From the NCBI RefSeq assembly GCF_020554865.1, contig NZ_JAJCIC010000021.1, forward strand, positions 1-64,000: a stretch of 64,000 nt of DNA, given 5' to 3'. The notes beneath the pieces are model-generated. The model did no database searches. It was given only the letters and a program-made list of their open reading frames with translations, and was not told the DNA's origin. This DNA is from Lacrimispora sp. 210928-DFI.3.58. GTDB lineage: Bacteria > Bacillota > Clostridia > Lachnospirales > Lachnospiraceae. The translations under genes were made by a program, and so were the position numbers. This document shows positions 7,216 to 15,069 of this stretch, piece by piece. Numbering within the stretch: the first letter of the stretch is position 1; each line of letters begins with the position of its first letter.

Positions 7216-9384
7216 TTATCCTGCCGGGAAAAAGGTCACCGGGTAGGAGCTGATAACGGTCAAGGTATCTGCATCCACCACCTCCACGGTGCCGCTGTCA
7301 ACGCCGTAGGCCCCCTTGATCCTGGGGATCACCACAGGCACGTCCTGGGCTCCTACCACCAGCCTTGCACTGACCAGATTGGTATACAGGTCAACGCCGT
7401 CCACGGTCTGTTTCAGCCTGATCAGCACCCGGACACTGCTGGTCTTGGATGCGGGTCCGATGTAGTTGCTCAAAGAGCAGGTGGTGTCGATGGAACCGAT
7501 ATAATACCTGCCGTCATCTGCCTGTCCGCTCTCCGGCGATTTTCCGCTTATCACATAATCCACCGCTGTCTGGGGAGCAAGGATGGTCCCCGGCTCCGCA
7601 GACTGTCCGATGATCAGGCCCTCCGCCACCGTATCGCTGGTATCATAGGATACGTGTCCCACTGTCAGTCCTGCTCCTGCCAGCAATGCGTCTGCCGTGG
7701 TCTGGTCCACGCCTAAGAGGGACGGCACCTGGCCCGGCACATTCTGGGGGCCGCTGCTCACAAACAATGTCACGCTCTCCCCCACCTTTGCGTTGTCCGG
7801 AGTAAAGCGTATCACATTTCCCTTGGGCACAGCGGCATTGTTCTCATCACGGCGCTGTACGGTCAGGCCCTTTTCCTCCAGCAGAGCTTTGGCCTGGTCT
7901 CCTGTGAGCTGCAAAAGCCCCAGGGCGCTTAGATCCACCTTGTCGCTTCCCTTGCTGACAGTGACTCCCACGGTGCTCCACTTTTCCACCGCATCTCCGG
8001 AATTGATATCCTGCCGCATGATCTGGCCCTCCGCATAGTTATCGGAGAACTCACTGGCTGTCACGCTCATCACCAGCGTATTTTCCTTCAGCTTGGCCTC
8101 TGCCATATCCTGAGGCAGTCCCAGCACATCCGGCATATAGGTCTGGTTGTCAGAGAGCGTGACCTCCATCTCCTGGGGAGGCGCCTCTGAGGTGACTGCC
8201 ACAGACTCCCTGCCCGCCAGGCTTCCCGCGCTGAAAAGCCCTGTAAGGCGTGAAAATACAAACAGCACCACTGCCACGATCAGAATCGCTGCCACAATGC
8301 CTGCCGCCGTAAGGATCTTCTCAAACTGGGTGGCAACATCCTCCTGTTCCTTTTCTTCACTCTTCTCTCTGCTGCTCTTCCTGGGCCTGCTTTGCCGCCT
8401 GGGCTTTTCCGGCTTTGGCTCTGCCTCATCCCTGGCAGGGGATATCTCCTCTTCCTTAAAGCTCTTTCTCCCCTCCTGGATGCTGACAAGCTCCTCCCTG
8501 GAAATGGGGCGGGTCTTGGAAAGCTCATCCTCCCCGCTGCTCTCACTGGCATAGATATCGGTCTGCGGATTCACGAGCACCCTGCGCAGGTCTGCGATCA
8601 CATCTGTCATCTTTTCATAGCGCCTTTCCGGGCGCTTCTGGGTACATTTGATGATGATCTGCTGGAGGCCGTCACAGATGTCGGGGTTGTATTCCTTTGG
8701 CGGTATCACCGGCTCCTCCAGATGAGCCAGGGCCACTGCCACCGTGTTGTCTCCCTCAAAGGGGACGCGGCCCGTTGCCATCTCATACAGGGTAATGCCA
8801 AAGGAATAGATATCGCTGCGCTCATCGCAGTAGCCTCCTCTGGCCTGCTCCGGTGAAATGTAGTGGACAGAGCCCACTGCCGTGGCATTGATCGTCTGGG
8901 TGGACACGGCTCTTGCAATGCCGAAATCTGCCACCTTTACCTTGCCGTCCCTGGAGATGATCATATTTTGAGGCTTGATATCTCTGTGGATGATATGCTG
9001 CTCATGGGCAGCCGCAATGCCCGAAGCCACCTGGATGGCAATGCCGATAGCCTCCTTATTTTCTAAAAATCCCTTTTTCTCAATATAGCTCTTTAAGGTA
9101 ATGCCCTCTATGAGCTCCATGACAATGTAGTGGAGCATGCCCTCCTCCACAACATCGTATACGCTGACAATATTGGGGTGGGAAAGCCTTGCCGCTGACT
9201 GGGCCTCCATCTTAAATTTGCCCACAAAGGTCTCGTCAAATACAAATTCTTCCTTTAATACCTTGATGGCAACAAGGCGGTTTAAGGTATGGCACTGGGC
9301 CTTGTAGACCACAGACATGCCGCCTGAGCCAATGCGCTCTAAGATCTCATAGCGGTTCTGAAGATACATTCCGGGGTTTAACAT
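7216..9384 (-). CDS. pknB: PASTA-domain Ser/Thr protein kinase
   Basis: A 722-residue membrane kinase (PrkC/Stk1 type) that senses peptidoglycan fragments or lipid II and phosphorylates cell-wall and translation proteins. The cytoplasmic kinase domain (about 10-270) has GSGGMSVVY, the Lys in AIKVLK, HRDIKPQN and DFG. A highly charged juxtamembrane region rich in Glu/Lys/Arg (about 285-350) leads to one transmembrane helix (about 357-378). Three PASTA repeats follow outside the cell, then a further unassigned C-terminal domain of about 100 residues. The start overlaps the prpC stop by 7 bp. Confidence 0.96.
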   Translation of the reverse strand: MLNPGMYLQNRYEILERIGSGGMSVVYKAQCHTLNRLVAIKVLKEEFVFDETFVGKFKMEAQSAARLSHPNIVSVYDVVEEGMLHYIVMELIEGITLKSYIEKKGFLENKEAIGIAIQVASGIAAAHEQHIIHRDIKPQNMIISRDGKVKVADFGIARAVSTQTINATAVGSVHYISPEQARGGYCDERSDIYSFGITLYEMATGRVPFEGDNTVAVALAHLEEPVIPPKEYNPDICDGLQQIIIKCTQKRPERRYEKMTDVIADLRRVLVNPQTDIYASESSGEDELSKTRPISREELVSIQEGRKSFKEEEISPARDEAEPKPEKPRRQSRPRKSSREKSEEKEQEDVATQFEKILTAAGIVAAILIVAVVLFVFSRLTGLFSAGSLAGRESVAVTSEAPPQEMEVTLSDNQTYMPDVLGLPQDMAEAKLKENTLVMSVTASEFSDNYAEGQIMRQDINSGDAVEKWSTVGVTVSKGSDKVDLSALGLLQLTGDQAKALLEEKGLTVQRRDENNAAVPKGNVIRFTPDNAKVGESVTLFVSSGPQNVPGQVPSLLGVDQTTADALLAGAGLTVGHVSYDTSDTVAEGLIIGQSAEPGTILAPQTAVDYVISGKSPESGQADDGRYYIGSIDTTCSLSNYIGPASKTSSVRVLIRLKQTVDGVDLYTNLVSARLVVGAQDVPVVIPRIKGAYGVDSGTVEVVDADTLTVISSYPVTFFPAG

Positions 9385-10124
9385 GGCTCATCCCCCTTTC
9401 CTAAAGGCTTTACAAGGACAACTGCAATGTTGTCGGCGCCTCCGCGGCCATTGGCCTCATCGATCAGCCTGACTGCCTTCTCCTTTAGGCTGCCCCCGCC
9501 TGTGATGATGCGGCAGATGGTCTCATCGTCCACCATATTGCTGAGCCCGTCTGAGCACAGCAGGAAATAATCCCCATTTTCCAGCTCTGCTTCAAAGAAA
9601 TCCGGCTCCACATTTCTTCCAATGCCCAGAGCCCTTGTGATGATATTTTTATGGCTGTTGTAATCTGCGCTGCCGCGGCGCATCTGGCCCATGGCCACCA
9701 TCTCCTCCACATAGGAGTGGTCCTTCGTGACCTGGCGGATGCTGCCGCCCTGTATGAGATAAAGACGGCTGTCACCGATATTGGCCACATAGAGGGTATT
9801 GTCCTCCACCACGGCCGCTACCAGGGTGCAGCCCATGCCTCTTAGCTCCTCCCTGCTGCGTGACTCCTCAAAAAGTCCCTCATTGACCTGGCGGATGCCA
9901 TCCTTTAACTGTATCACAGGACCGCCCTGGCAGGAGCGGTTTAAGTAGACCACCAGGTTCTCTACCGCATATCTGGACGCGTAATCTCCTGCCTTATGGC
10001 CTCCCATGCCGTCTGCCACCAGAAAGAGGTTTGGCAGGGAGCCGACCTTTTCCGGCGAGGAATAGATATAATCCTGATTCATGTTTCTGACCCTTCCGGT
10101 GTCAGTAAGCGCGTATGCTTCCAT
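9378..10124 (-). CDS. prpC: PP2C-type Ser/Thr phosphatase
   Basis: A 248-residue PPM-family phosphatase (Stp1/PrpC) that reverses the adjacent PASTA kinase. It carries the metal-binding motifs NQD, VADGMGGH (two Asp/Gly positions), GDSRLY, SDGL and GGADNIAVV in family order. The open frame extends upstream, but the start at 10124 (MEAYALTDTG) matches family N-termini and has GGAGAGG 7 nt upstream. It follows the rlmN stop after 1 bp and overlaps pknB by 7 bp, which supports coupled expression of kinase and phosphatase. Confidence 0.95.
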   Translation of the reverse strand: MEAYALTDTGRVRNMNQDYIYSSPEKVGSLPNLFLVADGMGGHKAGDYASRYAVENLVVYLNRSCQGGPVIQLKDGIRQVNEGLFEESRSREELRGMGCTLVAAVVEDNTLYVANIGDSRLYLIQGGSIRQVTKDHSYVEEMVAMGQMRRGSADYNSHKNIITRALGIGRNVEPDFFEAELENGDYFLLCSDGLSNMVDDETICRIITGGGSLKEKAVRLIDEANGRGGADNIAVVLVKPLGKGDEPC

Positions 10125-10125
10125 G

Positions 10126-11187
10126 TCATCCCTCTCCTTCCATATAGCTTTTCCGAAGCTGGCCGCAGGCTCCGCCGATGTCACGGCCCATTTCCCTTCT
10201 CACGGTTGCGTTGATGCCTCTTTTCTCCAGAAGGTTCTTAAAATCCTGGATGGCCTTCTGTCCTGACTGGACGTAATCCCGCTCCTTGATGGGATTGACC
10301 GGGATCAGGTTCACGTGGCCCTTCTGATCTGCTATCAGAGAGGCCAGGGCCTCTGCCTCCTTGAGATTGTCATTGACTCCCCTCACAAGGCTGTATTCAA
10401 AGGTCAGCCTCCGCCCTGTTTTCTGGAAATATTCATGGCAGGCCTTCAGCACATCTGCAAGCTTGTAGCTGTTTGCAATGGGCATCAGCGTCTTTCTCAC
10501 CTCATCGTTTGGCGCATGGAGGGACAGTGCCAAGGTGATCTGGAGCCCCTCCTCTGCAAGGCGCCTGATACCGGGAACAATGCCGCAGGTGGAGAGCGTG
10601 ATATTTCTCTGGCTGATATGTAATCCCCTCTCATGGGAGAGAAGGCGGATAAAGCGGATCACATTATCATAATTGTCCATGGGCTCTCCGGAGCCCATGA
10701 TGACCACATTGGACACCCGCTCCCCTGTAATGGTCTGTATCCGGTATATCTGATCCAGCATCTCTGAGGGCCGCAGATTCCGCTCCAAGCCGTCCAGAGT
10801 GGAAGCGCAGAACCGGCAGCCCATGCGACAGCCCACCTGGGAAGAAATGCACACAGAATTGCCGTGGTGGTACTGCATCCACACACTCTCGATCACGTTG
10901 CCGTCTTCTAAGCCGAACAAATATTTTCTTGTGCCGTCGATCTTCGAAATGCGCTCTCCCACTGTCTTTAAGGCAGTCAGGCTGCAGGTATCCTCAAGCT
11001 TTTTCCGCAGCTCCTTTGACAGGCTGCTCATCTGGCCGAAATCGGTGACCAGCTTGACGTGGAGCCAGTCGTACACCTGCTTTGCCCGGAAGGGCTTTTC
11101 CCCCAGGGCGGAAAGCTCTGCTTCCAGCTCCTCAAAGGTCAGGGATTTGATGTCTTTTTTGCCTTTATGGTCTGTTATATCCAACAT
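10126..11187 (-). CDS. rlmN: Dual-specificity 23S rRNA/tRNA A-C2 methyltransferase
   Basis: A 353-residue radical-SAM enzyme that methylates A2503 of 23S rRNA and A37 of some tRNAs. The radical-SAM cluster motif CRMGCRFC is at about residues 116-123; the GEPMDN segment and the distal Cys (TLSTCG, and the C-terminal conserved Cys) are present. The frame stays open far upstream into rsmB, but MLDITDHKGK at 11187 is the family-like start, with AGGAG about 13 nt upstream, a rather long spacing. Sits between rsmB and prpC. Confidence 0.95.
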   Translation of the reverse strand: MLDITDHKGKKDIKSLTFEELEAELSALGEKPFRAKQVYDWLHVKLVTDFGQMSSLSKELRKKLEDTCSLTALKTVGERISKIDGTRKYLFGLEDGNVIESVWMQYHHGNSVCISSQVGCRMGCRFCASTLDGLERNLRPSEMLDQIYRIQTITGERVSNVVIMGSGEPMDNYDNVIRFIRLLSHERGLHISQRNITLSTCGIVPGIRRLAEEGLQITLALSLHAPNDEVRKTLMPIANSYKLADVLKACHEYFQKTGRRLTFEYSLVRGVNDNLKEAEALASLIADQKGHVNLIPVNPIKERDYVQSGQKAIQDFKNLLEKRGINATVRREMGRDIGGACGQLRKSYMEGEG

Positions 11188-11233
11188 AAATACGTTTGTA
11201 CTCCTGCAATCTATCAATATCTTAACCCAGTCC

Positions 11234-12586
11234 TTACTGTCTCCGGAACAGGCTGATAAAAAAGCCGTCAAAGGGAAGGATGCCCGGAAGGAACTGGATG
11301 CAGCCCGGCAGAGCCTGCTCTGATCCGGCCAATATTTCCGGACCGCCCTGCAGCCGTCCTTCAAGGTCCACCGGTTCAAGGGGGAATTTGGAGGCAAGCC
11401 AGGCGGCATTCTCCTCATTTTCCAGGCGGTCTATGGTACAGGTGCTGTACACCAGCAGGCCTCCGGGCTTTACATACTGCCAAACCACAGAGAGGATCTC
11501 CCGCTGCAGGGCCGCCAGCTCTCTGAGCTTTTCCTCTGTCATATTGTACTTGATATCCGGCTTTTTGCCCAGGATGCCCAGACCGGAACAGGGAAGGTCG
11601 GCGATCACGATATCAGCCTTTGCCTCAGCGGACGGGTCATACACCAGGGCATCCCACTGGACGGCGCCCATGTTGGACGCCTGGCAGCGGACGATATTTT
11701 CCTCGATCAGCGCTACCTTCTGAGGTGTCAGATCCCTTGCCTCCACAAAGCCTGTGCCGGAAAGCTTGTCTGCCAGATGGAGACTCTTTCCTCCGGGGGC
11801 TGCGCACACATCGATGATGTAGTCCCCCTGCTTTGGGGCCGCAAGCTCCCCTACAAAGGCGGAGCTTACATCCTGAGCCTGTATCCACCCCTCCCGGAAG
11901 GCCTCCAGGCTGTCCAGATAGTCATAGCCGGAGATGGATATCATGGTCTCCATTCCCTTCAGGGGTGTCACAACCACGCCCTGTCCCTCCAGGGATGTCC
12001 TGATCTCCTCCATGGATGCGCGGCTCACATTGCAGCGGACCCAGGTGGGGCTCTCCCTTAAAAAGGAGGCTGCGATCCTGCCGGCCCCCTCCTCCCCGTA
12101 CTCACGGCTCCACATATCATACATCCATTGTGGAATGCTGTACCGAAGGGAAGGAGAATCGAATACCAGCTTTCCCTTCTCCCTGGATATGGTCCTTAAA
12201 ACACCGTTCACAAAGCCCTTTAAGCCCTGGAACTTCCGCTTTACCGCCAGCTTCACTGCCTCGTTGCACACAGCGGAATCCGGCACACGGTCCATGTATA
12301 AAAGCTGGTAAACGCTCATCCGCAGGAGATTGCGGATAAAGGGCTTCATCTTCCCTGTCTTTGTTTTTGAGAACTGGTCGATCACATAGTCCAGCTGTAT
12401 CAGATATTCCAGGGTTCCCTCTGTCACGCGGGTGATGAAGGCCCTGTCGGATTTATCCAGATATTGGTATTTATATAAGGCCTGGCTTAACACAAGATGG
12501 ACGAAGCTGCCCTTTTCGAGCACCTCCGTCAAGATGTCAAGTATGATCTCCCTGTTTTCTAAGCCTCTGTCTGTCATCTTTGCCAT
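11234..12586 (-). CDS. rsmB: 16S rRNA (cytosine-967-C5)-methyltransferase
   Basis: A 450-residue m5C methyltransferase. An N-terminal NusB-like RNA-binding domain (about 10-140) precedes the RsmB catalytic domain with the SAM-binding CAAPGGKS motif (about 262), the DLPCSG motif with the proton-releasing Cys, and YSTCT with the nucleophile Cys (about 390). Length is usual. It lies 48 bp after the YugP-type peptidase and 46 bp before rlmN. Expected target is C967 in the 30S P site. Confidence 0.96.
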   Translation of the reverse strand: MAKMTDRGLENREIILDILTEVLEKGSFVHLVLSQALYKYQYLDKSDRAFITRVTEGTLEYLIQLDYVIDQFSKTKTGKMKPFIRNLLRMSVYQLLYMDRVPDSAVCNEAVKLAVKRKFQGLKGFVNGVLRTISREKGKLVFDSPSLRYSIPQWMYDMWSREYGEEGAGRIAASFLRESPTWVRCNVSRASMEEIRTSLEGQGVVVTPLKGMETMISISGYDYLDSLEAFREGWIQAQDVSSAFVGELAAPKQGDYIIDVCAAPGGKSLHLADKLSGTGFVEARDLTPQKVALIEENIVRCQASNMGAVQWDALVYDPSAEAKADIVIADLPCSGLGILGKKPDIKYNMTEEKLRELAALQREILSVVWQYVKPGGLLVYSTCTIDRLENEENAAWLASKFPLEPVDLEGRLQGGPEILAGSEQALPGCIQFLPGILPFDGFFISLFRRQ

Positions 12587-12634
12587 GAACTGCTGTCCTT
12601 CCTTCCAATGCCCATTTTCGGGCTGGTCCGTTCG

Positions 12635-13333
12635 CTAATCACGCCTGCGGTTGCCGAATAAAAGCACCAGACGGAGAAGCTGAAGGAGAGAGGCCGCTGC
12701 CGCCGCCACATAGGTCAGGGCTGCTGCATTTAAAACGCTCCTTGTCTGCCCTACCTCCTGTCCTACCAGGATGCCTGTGGAGTCCAGAAGCTTCACTGCC
12801 CTGCTTGATGCATTATACTCAACCGGCAGGGTAACGATCTGGAACAGCACAGCCAGGGAGAATAACAGGATCCCCAGGCTTACAAGGGAGCCGCCGCCTA
12901 ACAGAATACCGATGATGATAAGGGGCCATGAGAGCTGGGCGCCGAAATTTGCCACAGGCACCAGAGCCGCCCGGATGCGAAGGGGCGCATAATCCCCTGC
13001 ATCCTGCATGGCATGGCCGCATTCGTGGGCTGCCACGCCGATGGCTGCAATGGAGGTGGAGCCGTAGACGGTGTCAGACAGGTTCACTGTCTTTGTCCTG
13101 GGGTCATAGTGGTCCGTCAGCCTGCCGGAAACACGGCGTACCTGGACATCGTAGATACCCTGGGACATCAAAAGCCGTCTCGCGGCCTCCTCTCCCGTCA
13201 TGCCGCAGCGGCTTCTCACAGCCGAATACCTCTGATAGGTGGCGTTCAGCTTTGCCGAAGCAGCCATGGAGATCAATACGCCTATCAGGATGAGAAAATA
13301 GGTCGGGTCAAAATAGTACATTGGGTAAAACAT
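12635..13333 (-). CDS. YugP-type zinc metallopeptidase
   Basis: A 232-residue membrane protein of the neutral zinc metallopeptidase family (B. subtilis YugP). A transmembrane helix at residues 10-28 precedes the cytoplasmic peptidase region with the HECGHAMQD zinc motif (about 109-117), and three more hydrophobic helices follow. The downstream Glu ligand lies in LPVEYNAS. Its substrate is unknown. The start context is weak (GAGTGAT); an internal ATG at 13321 (MYYFDPTYF) matches many homologues equally well. Its position between fmt and rsmB is a common Clostridial arrangement. Confidence 0.87.
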   Translation of the reverse strand: MFYPMYYFDPTYFLILIGVLISMAASAKLNATYQRYSAVRSRCGMTGEEAARRLLMSQGIYDVQVRRVSGRLTDHYDPRTKTVNLSDTVYGSTSIAAIGVAAHECGHAMQDAGDYAPLRIRAALVPVANFGAQLSWPLIIIGILLGGGSLVSLGILLFSLAVLFQIVTLPVEYNASSRAVKLLDSTGILVGQEVGQTRSVLNAAALTYVAAAAASLLQLLRLVLLFGNRRRD

Positions 13334-13357
13334 CGTTCATCACTCACTTTCTAATAC

Positions 13358-13528
13358 CTACTTGCGCCCAGCAGGCGGACGCGCCTCCGCACCGCGAAAG
13401 TCTGGTGGACGCATTTGGCATACCTGAATACATGCCGCCTCACGGCGGCGGGACTTTCATAGTAAACCTACATGCGCCCAGCAGGCGGACGCGCCTCCGC
13501 ACCGCGAAGCTCTGGTGGACGCGGACTT
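13358..13528. repeat. Repeat B2, inverted, partly tandem
   Basis: An inverted copy of the B repeat relative to B1 and B4, filling the fmt-yugP gap and abutting the fmt stop codon. A 55-bp block (13358-13412) returns at 13468-13522 with a few changes, period 110 bp, so the element is about 1.4 units long. The CCGCC/GGCGG hairpin lies in the middle (about 13435-13450). Confidence 0.8.
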
Positions 13529-14473
13529 TTACCGGAAACGCTCCCCGGCTGCCATCGGATATCCCCGCAGAAAGGCCGGGGTATCCATGCGCTTCTTGCC
13601 CTGGAGCTGAAGCTCACGGATGGACAGGATGCCGTCTCCTGTGGCCACTGCCAGCGTATTCTTATCGCAGCAGACGATCTCTCCCGGCTGGCAGTCTCTC
13701 TCCCCGCCAAAGGCGTCCTCCTTCAGCACATCCGCCGCCCATATCTTTATTGTCTTCTCTTTCCAGGAGGTATATGCACTGGGCCAGGGATTTAACCCTC
13801 TGATCAGCCGCTCAATGGAGGCTGCAGGCATGGTCCAATCAATATTTCCCAGGGATTTTGTCAGCATTTTGGCGTAGCAGGTGCCCTCCTCTGTCTGGGG
13901 TGTCCTGACTATGGTGCCCTCCTCCAGCTTCTTTAGGGTGGACAGGATCAGACTTCCCCCTGCCATGCTCAGCTTGTCGTGGAGGCTGCCGCCTGTCTCC
14001 TTTTCTCCAATGGGGATGACTGTCTTTTCCAGCATATCTCCGGTATCAAGGCCAACATCCATCATCATGGTCGTGACCCCGGTCTCCTTTTCCCCGTCAA
14101 TGACGCACCACTGGATGGGGGCTGCTCCCCTGTATTTTGGAAGAAGGGAGGCGTGGATGTTGACACACCCGTATTTGGGGATCTCCAGAATCGCCTTTGG
14201 AAGTATCTGGCCGAAGGCGATCACTACGATGGCTTCCGGTGAAAGCTCTCTGATCAGCTCAATGGTCTCCGGCTCCCTTACCTTTGCGGGCTGATATACG
14301 GGAATACCGTATTCCAGGGCCTGAAGCTTCACAGGCGTCATCTGGACCTCTTTTCCCCTGCCCTTTGGCTTATCCGGCTGGGTGAAGACAGCCGCCACCT
14401 CATGGCCTGCCTCTACCAGTGCTTTTAATGCCGGAACGGAAAAATCCGGCGTTCCCATAAATACAATACGCAT
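13529..14473 (-). CDS. fmt: Methionyl-tRNA formyltransferase
   Basis: A 314-residue enzyme that formylates Met-tRNAfMet with 10-formyltetrahydrofolate. It starts with MRIVFMGTPDFSVP and has the SLLPKYRGAAPIQW folate/catalytic loop (catalytic Asn-His-Asp: N in VNIHAS, H in the same, D in DVGLDTGD). The C-terminal OB-like domain begins near residue 205. Length is normal. It follows def and priA, the classical order, with short repeat B3 between def and fmt. Confidence 0.97.
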   Translation of the reverse strand: MRIVFMGTPDFSVPALKALVEAGHEVAAVFTQPDKPKGRGKEVQMTPVKLQALEYGIPVYQPAKVREPETIELIRELSPEAIVVIAFGQILPKAILEIPKYGCVNIHASLLPKYRGAAPIQWCVIDGEKETGVTTMMMDVGLDTGDMLEKTVIPIGEKETGGSLHDKLSMAGGSLILSTLKKLEEGTIVRTPQTEEGTCYAKMLTKSLGNIDWTMPAASIERLIRGLNPWPSAYTSWKEKTIKIWAADVLKEDAFGGERDCQPGEIVCCDKNTLAVATGDGILSIRELQLQGKKRMDTPAFLRGYPMAAGERFR

Positions 14474-14499
14474 AGCTGCTGTTCCTTTCTTCTGTCTTA

Positions 14500-14535
14500 C
14501 TATAAAAGTCCCGCCGCCGGACAGGCGGCATGTAA
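14500..14535. repeat. Short repeat B3
   Basis: A truncated B repeat with only the left hairpin (CCGCC-GCCGGACA-GGCGG, then CATGTA). It sits about 5 nt after the def stop and could act as a small terminator or mRNA 3' hairpin. Confidence 0.65.
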
Positions 14536-14539
14536 GAGC

Positions 14540-15028
14540 CTACTCCTCTTCCTCCAGCTCCTCCTCTTCGCCTACATCCACCAGCTCACCCTCTACCAGC
14601 TCCACATACAGCTGGCCATCCAGGTGGGCGCACTCATGGCAGATGGCTCTGGCAAGAAGTCCCTCTCCCTCCAGTTCGTAGGGCTCCATCTTTTCATTGA
14701 AGGCCTTGACCTTCACATGGTTGGGACGGGTGACAATGCCGGATTTGCCAGGCACGCTCAGACAGCCCTCGTATCCGGTCTGCTCTCCCTCCTCCAAAAC
14801 GATCTCAGGGTTGATCAGTACATACTGGTTGCCGTCTTCCACGTCAATGGTGACGATCCTCTTTAAAATGCCCACCTGAGGAGCAGCAAGGCCTACGCCG
14901 TTTGCCTGGTACATGGTCTCAAACATGTCCTCGATCAGCTCTAAGTTCCTCTCTGTCATCTCCTTTACAGGCTTGCATTTCTTTGTTAAAATCTCATCAC
15001 CCATTACTCTTATCTGACGAACTGCCAT
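14540..15028 (-). CDS. def: Peptide deformylase
   Basis: A 162-residue metalloenzyme that removes the N-formyl group from new proteins. Motif I GVGLAAPQVG, motif II EGCLSVPG (metal-binding Cys) and motif III HECAH are present in order. The C-terminus ends in an acidic run (GEEEELEEEE) that is not part of the fold. The frame is open to 15073, but MAVRQIRVMG at 15028 fits the family; AAGGAG lies 12 nt upstream, and a start at 15052 cannot be excluded. It follows priA directly. Confidence 0.94.
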   Translation of the reverse strand: MAVRQIRVMGDEILTKKCKPVKEMTERNLELIEDMFETMYQANGVGLAAPQVGILKRIVTIDVEDGNQYVLINPEIVLEEGEQTGYEGCLSVPGKSGIVTRPNHVKVKAFNEKMEPYELEGEGLLARAICHECAHLDGQLYVELVEGELVDVGEEEELEEEE

Positions 15029-15069
15029 TGTTTTCTCTATCTCCTTTTCCATACTCAGCGCCTTACCGA